Origin: Pseudomonadota bacterium
Lineage (GTDB): Bacteria > Pseudomonadota > Gammaproteobacteria > Steroidobacterales > Woeseiaceae
NCBI GenBank assembly: GCA_022563195.1
Contig: JADFNV010000008.1
Location: forward strand, 1 to 64,000
Direction: 5' to 3'
Length of the DNA: 64,000 nt
The number at the start of each line of letters is the position of its first letter. The stretch's first letter is position 1. The position numbers and the translations under genes are program-made. The notes below the pieces were generated by a model, which made no database searches, was not told where the DNA came from, and saw only the letters and a program-made list of their open reading frames with translations. Below, in pieces: positions 40,955 to 53,371 of this stretch.

Positions 40955-42049
40955 ATGCTGCTCTATCTCACGAATTATCTGACGCAGTTCGAGCCGGGCT
41001 TCGACGTATTCCATTACCTGACGATGCGCGCGATTCTCGGCGCATTGACGGCACTGGTTCTGTCCTTTGTCATCGGTCCGCGCATGATCGCGAAGCTTAG
41101 CGACAATCAGATTGGTCAACCCATTCGCGATGACGGGCCACAGAGCCATATACCCAAGGCCGGCACGCCGACGATGGGTGGCACATTGATTCTGACCTCG
41201 ATCTCAGTCAGCACCGTTTTGTGGGCAGATCTCGAGAACGTGTATATCTGGATTGTCCTGTTCGTCATGTTGTCATTCGGCGTTATCGGCTACGTGGACG
41301 ACTACAAGAAGCTGGTTCAGCAGAGTCCGGCCGGCCTGTCGGCGAAACAAAAGCTGTTCTGGCAGTCGGTCGCGGCGCTGATCGCTGCGGGCGCTCTGTA
41401 TATGTATGCAGTAGAAAGCGGCACGCTGGATACGGCCACGGCACTTCTGATTCCGTATTTCAAGGATCTGACGATTCCTCTAGGGATGTTCCAGATTGTC
41501 GTTACCTATGTGTTTATCGTCGGCTTCAGCAACGCCGTTAACCTGACGGATGGGCTGGATGGCTTGGCCATCATGCCGACCGTACTCGTCGGCGGCACAC
41601 TGGGCCTTTTTGCCTATGTTACCGGTAATGTTAATTTTTCGGCTTACCTGGGCATTCCTTATGTAGCTGGCACTGGCGAGATCATGGTTTTCTGCGCGGC
41701 GCTCGCAGGAGCTGGCCTGGGATTCCTGTGGTTTAACACGTATCCGGCCCAGGTTTTTATGGGCGATATCGGAGCGCTGGCTTTGGGTGCGGTACTCGCC
41801 GTTGTTGCCGTTGTCGTGCGCCAGGAAATTGTGCTCGCAATTATGGGCGGTGTGTTTGTTGTTGAAACCTTATCGGTCATGATTCAAGTCGCGTCTTTCA
41901 AGTTGACCGGTAAACGCGTCTTTCGCATGGCGCCACTGCACCACCACTTCGAACTCAAAGGCTGGGCCGAACCCAAAGTTATCGTCCGATTCTGGATAAT
42001 TACGGTCATCCTTGTGTTGATCGGTTTGGCGAGTCTGAAAGTACGATGA
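40955..42049 (+). CDS. mraY: phospho-MurNAc-pentapeptide transferase
   Basis: Start ATG 40955; [47 protein letters not shown]. Confidence 0.97.
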   Translation: MLLYLTNYLTQFEPGFDVFHYLTMRAILGALTALVLSFVIGPRMIAKLSDNQIGQPIRDDGPQSHIPKAGTPTMGGTLILTSISVSTVLWADLENVYIWIVLFVMLSFGVIGYVDDYKKLVQQSPAGLSAKQKLFWQSVAALIAAGALYMYAVESGTLDTATALLIPYFKDLTIPLGMFQIVVTYVFIVGFSNAVNLTDGLDGLAIMPTVLVGGTLGLFAYVTGNVNFSAYLGIPYVAGTGEIMVFCAALAGAGLGFLWFNTYPAQVFMGDIGALALGAVLAVVAVVVRQEIVLAIMGGVFVVETLSVMIQVASFKLTGKRVFRMAPLHHHFELKGWAEPKVIVRFWIITVILVLIGLASLKVR

Positions 42050-43389
42050 ACGCCGCAGCGAAAACGAAGCCGGCGCGTAAGGATCTGGTCGTTGGCCTGG
42101 GTGTTACGGGGTTGTCGATCGCACGTTATCTGAACCGCAGTGGCCTCGATGCGATCTTCATGGACAGTCGCGAAGAGCCACCCGGTATCGACGAGTTAGG
42201 CGATATCTGGCCCGATGCCAAAGTGTCGCTCGGCAAAATGAAACTACCAAAAAATGTCGGTCGACTCATCGTTTCGCCAGGAGTCTCTGACAGTGACCCG
42301 CTGTTGAAAAGGGCGCGTAAATCGAAACTCGAGATCGTCTCCGATATCGAGTTGTTTGCCCGTGATGCAGAAGCTCCGTTCGTCGCGGTAACCGGCTCGA
42401 ACGGCAAGAGTACGGTTACGACCTTGCTCTATCACATGTGCCGCGCGGCCGGTCGAGAGGTATTGGCGGGCGGCAATCTTGGCGAGCCTGCTCTGGATCT
42501 GCTTGACCAGGATAAGCCGGATCTATACCTGCTTGAGCTGTCGAGTTTTCAACTGCAGCGCACTGAAACATTGCCCGCCGAGGTCGCTGTCCTGCTCAAT
42601 GTCTCTGCGGATCATCTCGACTGGCATGTCGACGAGGACGAGTATCGGCAGTCAAAGTATCGCGTGTACCGCGAGGCCAGGTCTGCGGTGGTCAACAGGG
42701 CCGATGAGCGGGCATGCGAAGTCGTGAAAGACATTGACAGCGTCATCAGCTTCGGCCTCGACGAACCCGCCGATGGCCATTACGGCATAAAACGCGAAGA
42801 TGGTGTCGACTATCTTGCGCGCGGTGACGCGATGCTGATCGCGACATCCGATATGGCGATGTATGGCGTGCATAACCAGGCCAATGCACTGGCGGCGCTC
42901 GCAACTGGCGAACTTCTGGAGCTCGAGATGTCGTCCATGTTGCAAGTGCTCGACGAGTTTCCAGGTCTGCCGCATCGCATGCAGTTCGTCGCACGAAAAG
43001 GTTCGGTCAACTTTATCAACGACTCCAAGGCAACCAATGTTGCCGCCGCCGTGGCATCGGTCCAGTCAGTAGACGGCATGCTCGTCCTACTCGCAGGCGG
43101 CGAAGGCAAAGGCGGCGATTATGGAGAACTTGCAGCAGCGCTTGAAAACAAACTGCGTGCGGCCGTGCTTATCGGGCAGGATGCTGACGCGATATCCGAC
43201 GCTCTGGACACCGTAATGCCGGTTTACTTTGCACAGGATATGCAAGACGCCGTCAGCCAGGCGGCGGCCTACGCCGAGTCAGACGATACAGTCTTGCTCG
43301 CCCCAGCGTGTGCGAGTTTTGATCAATTCGAAAATTACAAAGCGCGCGGTGATGCGTTTCGCGATGCTGTAGAGGCGTTGCCGCGATGA
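42046..43389 (+). CDS. murD: UDP-MurNAc-L-Ala:D-Glu ligase
   Basis: [39 protein letters not shown]. Confidence 0.97.
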   Translation: MNAAAKTKPARKDLVVGLGVTGLSIARYLNRSGLDAIFMDSREEPPGIDELGDIWPDAKVSLGKMKLPKNVGRLIVSPGVSDSDPLLKRARKSKLEIVSDIELFARDAEAPFVAVTGSNGKSTVTTLLYHMCRAAGREVLAGGNLGEPALDLLDQDKPDLYLLELSSFQLQRTETLPAEVAVLLNVSADHLDWHVDEDEYRQSKYRVYREARSAVVNRADERACEVVKDIDSVISFGLDEPADGHYGIKREDGVDYLARGDAMLIATSDMAMYGVHNQANALAALATGELLELEMSSMLQVLDEFPGLPHRMQFVARKGSVNFINDSKATNVAAAVASVQSVDGMLVLLAGGEGKGGDYGELAAALENKLRAAVLIGQDADAISDALDTVMPVYFAQDMQDAVSQAAAYAESDDTVLLAPACASFDQFENYKARGDAFRDAVEALPR

Positions 43390-44570
43390 CGAATCAGAGT
43401 GCGACAATGCCGTACCCGGTGCGTTTGAAGACCGAGCTCAGGATTGACCACGTGATGCTGATGATCGTCCTGGCGCTGTTGTTCGGTGGCCTTGTCATTC
43501 TCACGTCGGCTTCGATCACGATTTCTGACAATATCGCGGGCAGACCTTTTTTCTACGTCGAACGGCAACTCCTTGCTGCGGGAATTGGTGGCGTTGCGGC
43601 ATTCGCGTGTCTCTACATTCCAATGCGCGTCTGGCAGAACTTCAGCCCACTGATGCTGCTGATCGGAATTGCCCTGCTTTGCGTCGTGCTTGTTCCGGGC
43701 ATCGGCTATGAGGTCAACGGGAGCACTCGCTGGATTCGCTTCGGCACCGTGAATCTGCAGGTATCGGAGCCTGCGCGGCTGTGTTTGTTGTTGTATCTGG
43801 CAGGCTACGTCGTAAGACAGCAAAAAGCGCTCAGGGAAAAGTTCGTCGGTTTTCTTCGTCCCATGCTCGTATTGACCTTGAGTTGCGCATTATTGCTTGC
43901 TGAACCGGATTTCGGGGCAGCAATCGTGCTGCTAGCGACGGCACTCATCATCTTGTTCGTGGCCGGCGCGCGCATACGGGATTTTCTGCTGTTTTTTTCG
44001 GCAGCACTAGTCGGCATGACGGCGTTAGCGCTCGCTTCGCCGTATCGCATGAAACGGCTGACAGGATTTCTCGATCCATGGGCGGATCCTTTCGACTCGG
44101 GTTTTCAATTGACGCAATCACTGATCGCAATCGGTCGGGGCGAGTGGTTCGGCGTCGGACTCGGAGACAGTGTGCAAAAACTCTTTTACCTGCCAGAGGC
44201 GCACACGGACTTCGTATTTGCCGTATTCGCCGAAGAGTTTGGATTGCTGGGCTCATTAATTTTGATCGCACTTTTCCTGGCATTGCTGTGGCGCATTTTC
44301 AAGATCGCAATGCGCGCGGTAAACGCAGAGCGATACTTCGAAGCCTATTTTTCGATCGGGCTGGGTACCTGGCTGGGACTGCAAGCGTTCATCAACATCG
44401 GCGTGAACATGGGCATATTGCCGACAAAGGGTTTAACGCTGCCGCTGGTCAGTTACGGGCGCAGTAGTTTGATCGTTACGATGATAACGATCGGTCTTCT
44501 CATGCGTATTCACCATGAACTCGAAGTTGATGCCAGGCCCGTTAACCGCAAACGCAGGAGCCGGCAATGA
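43386..44570 (+). CDS. ftsW: SEDS-family septal glycosyltransferase FtsW
   Basis: Polytopic; LPEAHTDFVFAVFAEEFGLLG; GILPTKGLTLPLVSYG. Confidence 0.96.
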   Translation: MTNQSATMPYPVRLKTELRIDHVMLMIVLALLFGGLVILTSASITISDNIAGRPFFYVERQLLAAGIGGVAAFACLYIPMRVWQNFSPLMLLIGIALLCVVLVPGIGYEVNGSTRWIRFGTVNLQVSEPARLCLLLYLAGYVVRQQKALREKFVGFLRPMLVLTLSCALLLAEPDFGAAIVLLATALIILFVAGARIRDFLLFFSAALVGMTALALASPYRMKRLTGFLDPWADPFDSGFQLTQSLIAIGRGEWFGVGLGDSVQKLFYLPEAHTDFVFAVFAEEFGLLGSLILIALFLALLWRIFKIAMRAVNAERYFEAYFSIGLGTWLGLQAFINIGVNMGILPTKGLTLPLVSYGRSSLIVTMITIGLLMRIHHELEVDARPVNRKRRSRQ

Positions 44571-45655
44571 GCAGGCGGCCGATACTCGTCATGGCAGGCG
44601 GTACAGGCGGACACGTGTACCCGGCACTTGCCGTAGCGCGAGCGCTGGAGGCGCGTTCGCAGGACATCGTGTGGCTCGGAACGCATCGTGGTCTCGAATC
44701 GAAGGTGGTTCCGGCTGCCGGCATCGATATCGAATGGATCAGCGTTCGCGGGCTGCGTCGTAAAGGTTTACTCGCAGTGATCATCGCTCCAATTCAACTC
44801 AGCTGGGCACTATTGCAGTCGCTCAGCGTCATCGCGCGTCGCCGCCCGGTTGCCGTACTCGGCATGGGCGGCTTCGTTAGCGGGCCTGGCGGCCTTGCTG
44901 CCTGGCTCACCGGTCGGCCGCTCGTGATACACGAGCAAAATGCGGCCGCCGGACTTACAAACCGTCTTCTGGCGCGTCTTGCCCGGGTTGTGCTGCAAGC
45001 CTTCCCGGGCAGTTTTAATTCTCATGTCAACGCGGAAACCGTGGGTAACCCGGTTCGTGAGGACATTGCAGCCGTCGCCGATCCCGTCGATCGTTTCAGC
45101 AAGCGAGTCGGACCACTACGCTTGCTGGTGCTGGGCGGAAGTCAGGGTGCATTGGCACTCAACCAGACTGTACCGGCGGCGTTGGCGCTATTACCCGAAG
45201 ACGAGCGACCGATCGTTCGCCACCAGTGCGGCAGTCGCACACTCGATGTGGCACACGCCCTCTACGCCGAACATCGTGTCGATGTTGAACTCGTGCCGTT
45301 TATCGACGATATGGCATCGGCGTACGCGTGGGCGGACTTTGTCGTCTGCCGAGCCGGTGCAATAACCGTCGCAGAACTTTGTGCGGTTGGTTTGCCCGCT
45401 TTGTTCATACCCTATCCGGCGGCCGTGGACGACCACCAGACAGCGAATGCGCGGCCAATGGCCGATGCGGGTGCCGCGGTGATCATCGATGAGAGCATGT
45501 TGAGCGATGCGGTCCTGGCGCGGCAACTGCACGAATGGTTGTCGTCGCGAGATGATTTGCAGGAAAAAGCGGTCAGAGCGCACGGCCTGGCGAAACCCAA
45601 TGCGCTGATGCGGATTACCGAATTGTGCCTCGAGCAAGCGGGAGTCACAGCATGA
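44567..45655 (+). CDS. murG: UDP-GlcNAc-undecaprenyl-PP-MurNAc-pentapeptide transferase
   Basis: [64 protein letters not shown]. Confidence 0.97.
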   Translation: MSRRPILVMAGGTGGHVYPALAVARALEARSQDIVWLGTHRGLESKVVPAAGIDIEWISVRGLRRKGLLAVIIAPIQLSWALLQSLSVIARRRPVAVLGMGGFVSGPGGLAAWLTGRPLVIHEQNAAAGLTNRLLARLARVVLQAFPGSFNSHVNAETVGNPVREDIAAVADPVDRFSKRVGPLRLLVLGGSQGALALNQTVPAALALLPEDERPIVRHQCGSRTLDVAHALYAEHRVDVELVPFIDDMASAYAWADFVVCRAGAITVAELCAVGLPALFIPYPAAVDDHQTANARPMADAGAAVIIDESMLSDAVLARQLHEWLSSRDDLQEKAVRAHGLAKPNALMRITELCLEQAGVTA

Positions 45656-47076
45656 TCAAGCGAATGCGGCGAATAAACTGCGTTCACTTTGTCGGTATCG
45701 GCGGGTCGGGCATGTCCGGCATTGCCGAAGTTATGCTGAGCCTGGACTACAACGTACAGGGTTCGGATCTTAGAGCGAACAAACAGACACGACGTCTTGA
45801 AAAACTGGGCGCCACGATCTATATCGGCCACTCAGCCGACAACATCGAGAATGCCGATGCTGTTGTTGTCTCAAGTGCCGTCGATGATAGCAATGCAGAG
45901 GTTACAGCAGCACGTGAGCGCCTGATGCCGGTTGTGCAACGCGCCGAAATGCTTGCCGAGCTGATGCGCTTTCGTTATTCCATCGCGGTCGCCGGTACGC
46001 ATGGCAAGACGACGACCACGAGCCTTGTTGCCAGTCTGCTCGCGGAAGGCGGTCTGGATCCAACTTTCGTCATCGGCGGTCGCCTGAAGAGTGCGGACGC
46101 GAATGCGCGGCTTGGTCAGGGCGAATACCTTGTGGCCGAGGCGGACGAAAGCGATGCGTCGTTCGTGCACCTAAAGCCTATGCTGGCGGTTGTCACCAAC
46201 ATTGACGCTGATCACATGGCAACCTACGACGGTGACATGGACAAGTTGCGCCAGGGATTCATCGAGTTCCTGCATAACCTGCCATTTTATGGTCTTGCCG
46301 TAGTGTGTAGCGATGACCCCGGAGTCAATGAGATTCTGTCGAGCATCGGGCGATCAGTGGTCACGTATGGCATAAACGATGATGCCGATGTGCGAGCGGA
46401 AAATATTGTATTCCGCGAAGGCCTGTCACGCTTCGACGTCATTCGGTCGGGCAATGGCGCACCACTTGAGGTTTCTCTGCAGTTGCCAGGTTTGCACAAC
46501 GTGCGCAATGCCCTGGCGGCGATCGCGGTTGCGGATGAACTGCAAATTGGCGATGACGCTGTCGTTAGCGCGCTCGAGAAATTTGAAGGAATAGACAGAC
46601 GCTTTCAGATTCTCGGCGAAATTGAAACGAAAACCGGCAAGGTACTGTTGATCGACGACTACGGCCATCACCCGACCGAAATTGCCGCGACGCTGGAAGC
46701 GGCTCGATCGGGCTGGCCGACGCGACGCATTGTTCTCGTGTTTCAGCCGCACCGTTATACGCGTACGCGCGACCTCATGGACGATTTTGCATCAGTTCTT
46801 TCTGAAGCTGACGTCACGATCGTGCTGGAAGTGTACGCGGCGGGTGAGGCAGCGATTGCGGGTGCCGATGGCAGAGCCATTGCGCGCGCGGTGCGGTCGC
46901 GTGGTGCCATTGAGCCCGTTTTCGTCGACACGCTCGATGAATTGTTGCCAGTGCTTGCTGACCTAATTGAGGACGGCGATCTGGTTCTCACGATGGGTGC
47001 AGGCGATATCGGCGCTTACGCGGCCGGGTTGCCGGACCTGTTGCGCAGCAGGCCATCGCTCAAGGTGCACTCATGA
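45652..47076 (+). CDS. murC: UDP-MurNAc:L-alanine ligase
   Basis: [17 protein letters not shown]-like; [29 protein letters not shown]. Confidence 0.97.
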   Translation: MIKRMRRINCVHFVGIGGSGMSGIAEVMLSLDYNVQGSDLRANKQTRRLEKLGATIYIGHSADNIENADAVVVSSAVDDSNAEVTAARERLMPVVQRAEMLAELMRFRYSIAVAGTHGKTTTTSLVASLLAEGGLDPTFVIGGRLKSADANARLGQGEYLVAEADESDASFVHLKPMLAVVTNIDADHMATYDGDMDKLRQGFIEFLHNLPFYGLAVVCSDDPGVNEILSSIGRSVVTYGINDDADVRAENIVFREGLSRFDVIRSGNGAPLEVSLQLPGLHNVRNALAAIAVADELQIGDDAVVSALEKFEGIDRRFQILGEIETKTGKVLLIDDYGHHPTEIAATLEAARSGWPTRRIVLVFQPHRYTRTRDLMDDFASVLSEADVTIVLEVYAAGEAAIAGADGRAIARAVRSRGAIEPVFVDTLDELLPVLADLIEDGDLVLTMGAGDIGAYAAGLPDLLRSRPSLKVHS

Positions 47077-47972
47077 TGACAGCGCGGAAAGACAAGGTTG
47101 TCCAGCGTGAGCTGCGCAAGGACGAGCCGATGAGCCGCCACACCTCCTGGCGCGTTGGCGGGCCTGCAGATCTGTTCTTCATTCCGGCGAGCGTTGAGGA
47201 CCTGTCATCGTTCCTGCATGAGCTCGACTCGAAGACACCGATTTTCTGGCACGGTGTCGGCAGCAATCTTCTCGTACGTGATGGTGGTATTCGGGGTGTC
47301 GTGATCTCGGCGGCGCGAATACTCCGCAATCTCGAAAAAGTGGATCAATATAAGGTCAAAGCCGGCAGCGGGGTTCCCTGTACCCAACTCGCTCGACAAT
47401 GTGTCCGCTGGGGGCTAGGGCCGGCGGAATTTTTTGCGGGCATTCCTGGAACAATTGGTGGGGCGCTTGCTATGAATGCAGGCGCGCACGGTGGTGAGAC
47501 ATGGGAACGCATCGAGTCGGTGCGCACCATGGATCGACGCGGCGAAATTCATGAGCGTACGCCAACTGAGTACACAGTCGCGTACCGCAGCGTTACGGGC
47601 CCGGCCAACGAGTGGTTTATTGAAGCTTCATTTCGCTTCGATCCTGAAGCGACGGCAAGCAGGGCAGCAATGGACGACATGCTCGCGCGGCGCAAGTCGA
47701 CACAGCCGCTTGGATTGCCGAGTTGCGGATCGGTGTTTCGAAATCCGCCGGGCGATCATGCTGCACGATTGATTGAGGCCGCAGGCCTCAAAGGGCACAG
47801 GATCGGTGGCGCCGAAGTTTCTCCCAAACATGCCAACTTCATCATCAATCGCGATGACGCGACAGCAGCCGATGTCGAAAAACTGATTGAGCATGTCCGC
47901 CAGGCCGTGATCGATGCGCACGGTATCAAGTTGGTACACGAAGTTCGTATTGTTGGCGAGGTGCAACGATGA
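47073..47972 (+). CDS. murB: UDP-N-acetylenolpyruvoylglucosamine reductase
   Basis: [47 protein letters not shown]. Confidence 0.96.
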   Translation: MMTARKDKVVQRELRKDEPMSRHTSWRVGGPADLFFIPASVEDLSSFLHELDSKTPIFWHGVGSNLLVRDGGIRGVVISAARILRNLEKVDQYKVKAGSGVPCTQLARQCVRWGLGPAEFFAGIPGTIGGALAMNAGAHGGETWERIESVRTMDRRGEIHERTPTEYTVAYRSVTGPANEWFIEASFRFDPEATASRAAMDDMLARRKSTQPLGLPSCGSVFRNPPGDHAARLIEAAGLKGHRIGGAEVSPKHANFIINRDDATAADVEKLIEHVRQAVIDAHGIKLVHEVRIVGEVQR

Positions 47973-48970
47973 CGCGCCCGATCGGCATGACCGAGAAACG
48001 CCGCCCTATCGATGACGCTGGCGACTTCGGTCGCGTTGCCGTCATGCTTGGTGGATATTCGAACGAACGCGAGGTATCGCTCGATACCGGCAATGCGGTG
48101 CTCGATGCTTTACGAGCACGTGGTGTTGACGCTCGCGCCTGGGATCCTGCAGAAAAGAACCTCGCGGAGTTCGCGGCAGCGGGATTCGACCGTGCCTGGA
48201 TAGCGCTGCATGGACCCGGAGGCGAAGATGGTGCGCTGCAAGGTGCGCTGCAATGGCTCGATACACCGTTTACAGGCAGTGGCGTCATGGCATCGGCCAT
48301 CGCCATGGACAAAGTGCGCAGCAAGCATCTGTTCGACGCATGCGGAATTCCCACGCCCGACTATGCCGTTGTTCGCCACCATGCTGACGCCGTGATTGCC
48401 GCTGAGAAGTTCGGCTTTCCGCTCATTCTCAAGCCCGCGGAGGAAGGCTCGAGCATCGGCATGAGCAAAGTGTTCGAACATGAAGAACTCAATGATGCTG
48501 TCAGGCTGGCGCTGGATTTTGGCAGGATTGCCTTGGCCGAGCGATGCATTATCGGCGATGAGATGACAGTTGCTGTGCTGCAGGGTGAGGCATTGCCCAG
48601 TATTCGAATCGAAACGCCGCGGGTTTTTTACGATTACCGCGCGAAGTACGAATCAGACCGTACCGTTTATCACTGCCCGGGTACCGCCGACTCTGAAGCC
48701 GAACGACAATACGCCGACCTTGCCGTTGCCGCGTTTGCCGAACTCGGTTGCTCGGGATGGGGGCGTGTCGACTTCATGGCAGGCAGCGACGGTCAGCCCC
48801 AGGTTATCGAAGTCAACACGGTTCCGGGCATGACGAGCCACAGCCTGGTGCCAATGGCGGCTAAACAGGCTGGCATGGACTTCGAAGAACTGTGCTGGCG
48901 CATTCTGGAAACCAGTGTCGGTCAGGATCTGCGGGCAACGCATATCGAGGTGGCAGCCAATGACGCGTAG
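47969..48970 (+). CDS. ddl: D-alanine:D-alanine ligase
   Basis: VAVMLGGYSNEREVSLDTG; FGFPLILKPAEEGSSIGMSKV; VIEVNTVPGMTSHSLVP. Confidence 0.97.
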   Translation: MTRPIGMTEKRRPIDDAGDFGRVAVMLGGYSNEREVSLDTGNAVLDALRARGVDARAWDPAEKNLAEFAAAGFDRAWIALHGPGGEDGALQGALQWLDTPFTGSGVMASAIAMDKVRSKHLFDACGIPTPDYAVVRHHADAVIAAEKFGFPLILKPAEEGSSIGMSKVFEHEELNDAVRLALDFGRIALAERCIIGDEMTVAVLQGEALPSIRIETPRVFYDYRAKYESDRTVYHCPGTADSEAERQYADLAVAAFAELGCSGWGRVDFMAGSDGQPQVIEVNTVPGMTSHSLVPMAAKQAGMDFEELCWRILETSVGQDLRATHIEVAANDA

Positions 48971-49772
48971 GCAGGCGCGAAGGCGTAAGAAACAGAAGGC
49001 GGTGTGGTTTCGGATACCTACGATTCGTACCCGCTTCATTGTTACGCCGATGATCGGTATCACGGCGATCGTCGCTACTTACTACCTCAGCACCAGCGCG
49101 CTTGATCGTCCTATTCGGTCCATCGAAATCAGCGGACCGCTGCAACGAGTCACCGCCATGCAGATTGAAGCGGCAATCAGCGATGAATTGGGCGACGGGT
49201 TTGTCAGCGTGGATCTGGGTGTTGTGCAACAACGCATTGTGGCGCTGCCATGGATCGATCAGGCGACAGTGGCGCGTCGGTGGCCGAGCCGACTGCGGAT
49301 CAGCGTAACTGAGCAGGTGCCAGCTGCCATCTGGGGTGAGCGTGGCTTGCTCAATATACACGGCGAACTATTTGTCAAAAGCGCACACCACGTTCCCGCT
49401 GAGCTGCCAAGGCTAAGCGGACCCGAAGATCGCTCGGCCGATGTCGCGAAGCGCTACATGGCGATGCGTGAACGGCTCATACCCGTCGGTCTTGATGTGC
49501 GAAGGATGCACCTCGACCCGCGCGGCGCATGGCAAATGACCTTGGCCAACGGTATTGAAATCAGGCTGGGTCGCCGTGACATCCAGGCTCGAATTGATCT
49601 GTTCCTGGACATTGTTGCGGCCATCATTACCGGCCGTGCTACCGACATCGACTATGTGGATATGCGTTACAGCAATGGTTTCACGATCGGCTGGAAAAAC
49701 GGCTCGCATACACTCGTGGCAGACCCGCAACAAGATGGTGACGAACTGATGGCACGACGAGGTGCCCACTGA
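48960..49772 (+). CDS. ftsQ: cell division protein FtsQ
   Basis: TM then POTRA-like RSIEISGPLQRVTAMQIEAAIS; between ddl and ftsA; start at MTRRQARRRKKQK overlapping ddl end. Confidence 0.94.
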   Translation: MTRRQARRRKKQKAVWFRIPTIRTRFIVTPMIGITAIVATYYLSTSALDRPIRSIEISGPLQRVTAMQIEAAISDELGDGFVSVDLGVVQQRIVALPWIDQATVARRWPSRLRISVTEQVPAAIWGERGLLNIHGELFVKSAHHVPAELPRLSGPEDRSADVAKRYMAMRERLIPVGLDVRRMHLDPRGAWQMTLANGIEIRLGRRDIQARIDLFLDIVAAIITGRATDIDYVDMRYSNGFTIGWKNGSHTLVADPQQDGDELMARRGAH

Positions 49773-51011
49773 ATGTCCAAACGCGATGACAAGAACCTGA
49801 TCGTAGGGCTCGACATCGGCACATCAAAAGTCGTTGCGATTGTCGGCGAGATCGCCGAGGACGGCCGAATCGAAATTGTTGGTATCGGTTCACACCCATC
49901 GCGAGGTCTCAAGAAAGGTGTTGTCGTCAATATCGAGTCAACCGTGCATTCAATTCAGCGCGCCGTCGAGGAAGCCGAACTCATGGCCGGATGTGATATT
50001 CATTCGGTCTACACAGGCATCGCCGGCAGCCACGTTCGTAGTCTCAATTCTCATGGAATCGTTGCAATTCGCGACAACGAGGTCAGTTCCAGCGATATCG
50101 ATCGAGTCATCGATGCAGCTCGGGCGGTCGCAATACCTGCCGATCAGAAAATTCTGCACATCCTGCCGCAGGAATTCTTAATCGACAGCCAGGGAGGCAT
50201 TCGGGATCCGATCGGCATGTCGGGTGTGCGCCTCGAAGCAAAAGTACACATGGTGACCGGTGCAGAAAGCGCGGCGCAAAACATTGTCAAGTGCGTGCAA
50301 CGATGCGGCCTTGAAGTCGATGATATTGTGCTGCAACAGCTTGCCTCAAGTTATTCGGTTTTGACCGACGATGAGAAGGAACTGGGCGCGTGTATCGTCG
50401 ACATCGGTGGTGGCACCACGGATCTCGCAGTATTTTTTGGTGGTGCGATTCAGCATACCGCCGTGATTCCAATCGCGGGTGACCAGGTCACGAACGATAT
50501 TGCTGTGTCGATGCGTACTCCGACGCAATATGCGGAGGAAATCAAGATCAAGTACGCCTGCGCGCTTTCGCAACTTGCCAATTCCGACGAAACAATTGAA
50601 GTACCCAGTGTCGGGGAGAGGCCGCCCCGGCGCCTGGCGCGTCAGACGCTCGCCGAAATCGTTGAACCCCGTTATGAGGAATTATTCGGCTTGATTCAAG
50701 ACGAGCTGCGCCGCAGTGGTTTTGAGGAATTGATTGCCGCGGGCGTCATCATCACCGGCGGCAGCGCGAAAATGGAAGGCGCTGTTGAACTTGCCGAAGA
50801 AGTTTTCCACATGCCGGTACGGCTTGGTTCGCCGCAGTACGTCGATGGACTGATGGATGTTGTGCGTAACCCGATCCATGCCACCGGTGTCGGGTTGCTC
50901 CTATACGGCTATGAAAGCATGGCACGACGTGCTGCACGCGGCACGCCGATAAGTAGCAACCTGGGCGATGTGTGGGACCGAATGAAAGCCTGGTTTGGTG
51001 GACAGTTTTGA
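49773..51011 (+). CDS. ftsA: cell division protein FtsA
   Basis: LIVGLDIGTSKVVAIVGEI; IVDIGGGTTDLAVF; C-terminal amphipathic WDRMKAWFGGQF. Confidence 0.97.
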   Translation: MSKRDDKNLIVGLDIGTSKVVAIVGEIAEDGRIEIVGIGSHPSRGLKKGVVVNIESTVHSIQRAVEEAELMAGCDIHSVYTGIAGSHVRSLNSHGIVAIRDNEVSSSDIDRVIDAARAVAIPADQKILHILPQEFLIDSQGGIRDPIGMSGVRLEAKVHMVTGAESAAQNIVKCVQRCGLEVDDIVLQQLASSYSVLTDDEKELGACIVDIGGGTTDLAVFFGGAIQHTAVIPIAGDQVTNDIAVSMRTPTQYAEEIKIKYACALSQLANSDETIEVPSVGERPPRRLARQTLAEIVEPRYEELFGLIQDELRRSGFEELIAAGVIITGGSAKMEGAVELAEEVFHMPVRLGSPQYVDGLMDVVRNPIHATGVGLLLYGYESMARRAARGTPISSNLGDVWDRMKAWFGGQF

Positions 51012-51095
51012 GAATTCCGGCGCAGCGTTGCCGGGGAATGAAGCGGGGAGCAATCAGTGCCCCACTTAGAGGTCTGAGAAGCGGAGGAGTTAGAT

Positions 51096-52238
51096 ATGTT
51101 TGAGTTAATGGATGCGCACAGACAGAGCGCGATCATAAAAGTTATCGGCGTCGGTGGCGGCGGAGGTAATGCCGTCGCACACATGGTCGATGCAGGAATA
51201 GAAGGTGTCGATTTCATTTGCGCCAATACAGACGCGCAGGCACTTCAATCTGCGCGCGTACGTACGGCATTGCAGATCGGCTGCAATATTACGAAAGGTC
51301 TTGGTGCGGGCGCCGATCCGGACATCGGTCGACAGGCGGCGATGGAAGATCGTGACAGGATTCAAGAGGTCGTCGAGGGTGCCGACATGCTATTTATTAC
51401 GGCCGGTATGGGCGGTGGAACGGGTACCGGCGCGACGCCAATAGTTGCACAGGTTGCCAAAGAACTTGGCATCCTGACTGTCGCTGTCGTTACGAAGCCG
51501 TTCCTGATGGAAGGCAGCAAACGCATGGCGATAGCCGAGCATGGAATCGCGGAACTTGGCAAATACGTCGACTCGCTGATTACGATTCCGAACGAGAAGT
51601 TGCTGGCCGTTCTTGGCGCCGAAACGACGCTTCTCGATGCGTTTCGTTCGGCCAACCAGGTGCTGCAGGGAGCGGTACAGGGCATTGCCGAACTGATTAC
51701 ACGACCTGGTCTGATTAACGTGGATTTCGCAGACGTAAGAACTGTGATGGCGCAGATGGGTATGGCAATGATGGGGTCCGGAACGGCATCGGGCGAAGAT
51801 CGCGCGCGTGAGGCGGCCGAGGCGGCGATTTCAAGTCCGCTACTCGAAGACATCAACCTTGCGGGGGCCAGCGGAATCCTCGCCAATGTGACGGCTGGAA
51901 TGGATCTCTCCATCGGTGAGTTCCAGGAAGTCGGTAATACGATCAGGGAGTTTGCATCCGAAGACGCGACCGTCGTTGTGGGTACAGTGATTGATCCGGA
52001 CATGACCGACATGATCCGGGTAACGGTAGTTGCGACAGGACTAGGACAAGGCGCCGCAAGCGCTGATTCGCCGATGCGAATCGTACGTCGTCCCACACCG
52101 CCGACTGAGCCTAATTACCACGGGCTCGATAAGCCAACCGTGCAGAGAAAACGCGCAGCAGGTGACGGTCTGGACAACGATGGATCGCAGGACGATTTAC
52201 TGGATATTCCTGCTTTCCTGCGGCGCCAGGCCGACTGA
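51096..52238 (+). CDS. ftsZ: cell division protein FtsZ
   Basis: IKVIGVGGGGGNAVAHMV; GMGGGTGTGATP; C-terminal LDIPAFLRRQAD. Confidence 0.98.
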   Translation: MFELMDAHRQSAIIKVIGVGGGGGNAVAHMVDAGIEGVDFICANTDAQALQSARVRTALQIGCNITKGLGAGADPDIGRQAAMEDRDRIQEVVEGADMLFITAGMGGGTGTGATPIVAQVAKELGILTVAVVTKPFLMEGSKRMAIAEHGIAELGKYVDSLITIPNEKLLAVLGAETTLLDAFRSANQVLQGAVQGIAELITRPGLINVDFADVRTVMAQMGMAMMGSGTASGEDRAREAAEAAISSPLLEDINLAGASGILANVTAGMDLSIGEFQEVGNTIREFASEDATVVVGTVIDPDMTDMIRVTVVATGLGQGAASADSPMRIVRRPTPPTEPNYHGLDKPTVQRKRAAGDGLDNDGSQDDLLDIPAFLRRQAD

Positions 52239-52275
52239 CGACAAGGGATAATCGCCAGAGTAAGAACTCCGCTTC

Positions 52276-52300
52276 GCCGGCCCGGGTCGTCCGGGCCGGC
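52276..52300. promoter_or_regulatory. Strong hairpin between ftsZ and lpxC
   Basis: GCCGGCCCGG-GTCGT-CCGGGCCGGC, 10-bp perfect GC stem, no following U-tract. Confidence 0.7.
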
Positions 52301-52427
52301 AGACTTCCTTCCCGCCACGGCCAGACGCTCGCACATCACCTGATAGCTTAACGCTAAGAGATTGAAATCTTGAAGAGTTTTTCTTCGATGTGGTAGTCTT
52401 GCGGGCGAAATTAATCAATAAGAAAAC

Positions 52428-53342
52428 GTGGCAATGCTACGACAACGAACTTTGAAGACAGCCATACGCGCAACCGGCGTTGGCTTGCATACTGGCGAAA
52501 AGGTCTACATGACCTTGCGGCCGGCCGCGGTAAACGCAGGAATTACCTTCCGACGCGTCGATCTGGACCAACCTGTGGACATTGCAGCGGATGTAAGGCT
52601 CGTTGGCGAAACCATGCTGGGTACGACACTGATCAAGGATGGCGTCAAGGTAGCAACCGTTGAGCACCTGATGTCGGCACTGGCTGGATTGGGAATCGAC
52701 AACGTCAGCGTCGATTTATCGGCCCCCGAGGTACCGATTATGGATGGCAGCGCGGGACCGTTCGTGTTCCTGTTGCAGTCCGCCGGCATCCAGGAGCAAG
52801 ATTCGCCGAAACGCTTCATTCGCATCAAAAAAAGAGTCCGCGTCGAAGATGGTGACAAATGGGCGGAGCTGGTCCCATTCAATGGCTTTAAAGTCAATTT
52901 CGAGGTGTACTTCAATCACCCCGTATTCAACAAACTGACGCAGCACGCGACGATCGATTTTTCGTCAACGTCATTTCTCAAGGAAGTGAGCCGCGCACGC
53001 ACATTCTGTTTTCTGCGTGACGTCGAGGCTCTACGCGAGCGTAATCTGACGCTTGGCGGAAGCATGGATAACGCGATCGTCCTCGACGACTATCGGATTC
53101 TCAATGAAGACGGCCTGCGCTATGCGAATGAGTTCGTTATCCACAAGATCCTTGATGCCATTGGCGACATGTACTTGCTCGGCCATTGCGTGATTGGTGA
53201 GTTTCGCGCCTACAAATCTGGACACGAGCTCAATAACAAGTTGCTGCGGGCATTGCTTGACGAAGAGACGGCCTGGGAAGAGGTAACGTTCGAAGATTCG
53301 CGAAAATCGCCGATTTCCTACGCAACACCGTCTTACGCCTAA
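52428..53342 (+). CDS. lpxC: UDP-3-O-acyl-N-acetylglucosamine deacetylase
   Basis: [56 protein letters not shown]. Confidence 0.97.
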   Translation: MAMLRQRTLKTAIRATGVGLHTGEKVYMTLRPAAVNAGITFRRVDLDQPVDIAADVRLVGETMLGTTLIKDGVKVATVEHLMSALAGLGIDNVSVDLSAPEVPIMDGSAGPFVFLLQSAGIQEQDSPKRFIRIKKRVRVEDGDKWAELVPFNGFKVNFEVYFNHPVFNKLTQHATIDFSSTSFLKEVSRARTFCFLRDVEALRERNLTLGGSMDNAIVLDDYRILNEDGLRYANEFVIHKILDAIGDMYLLGHCVIGEFRAYKSGHELNNKLLRALLDEETAWEEVTFEDSRKSPISYATPSYA

Positions 53343-53371
53343 TTCCCGCGCACGAGGCGCTAACCGTAAAA

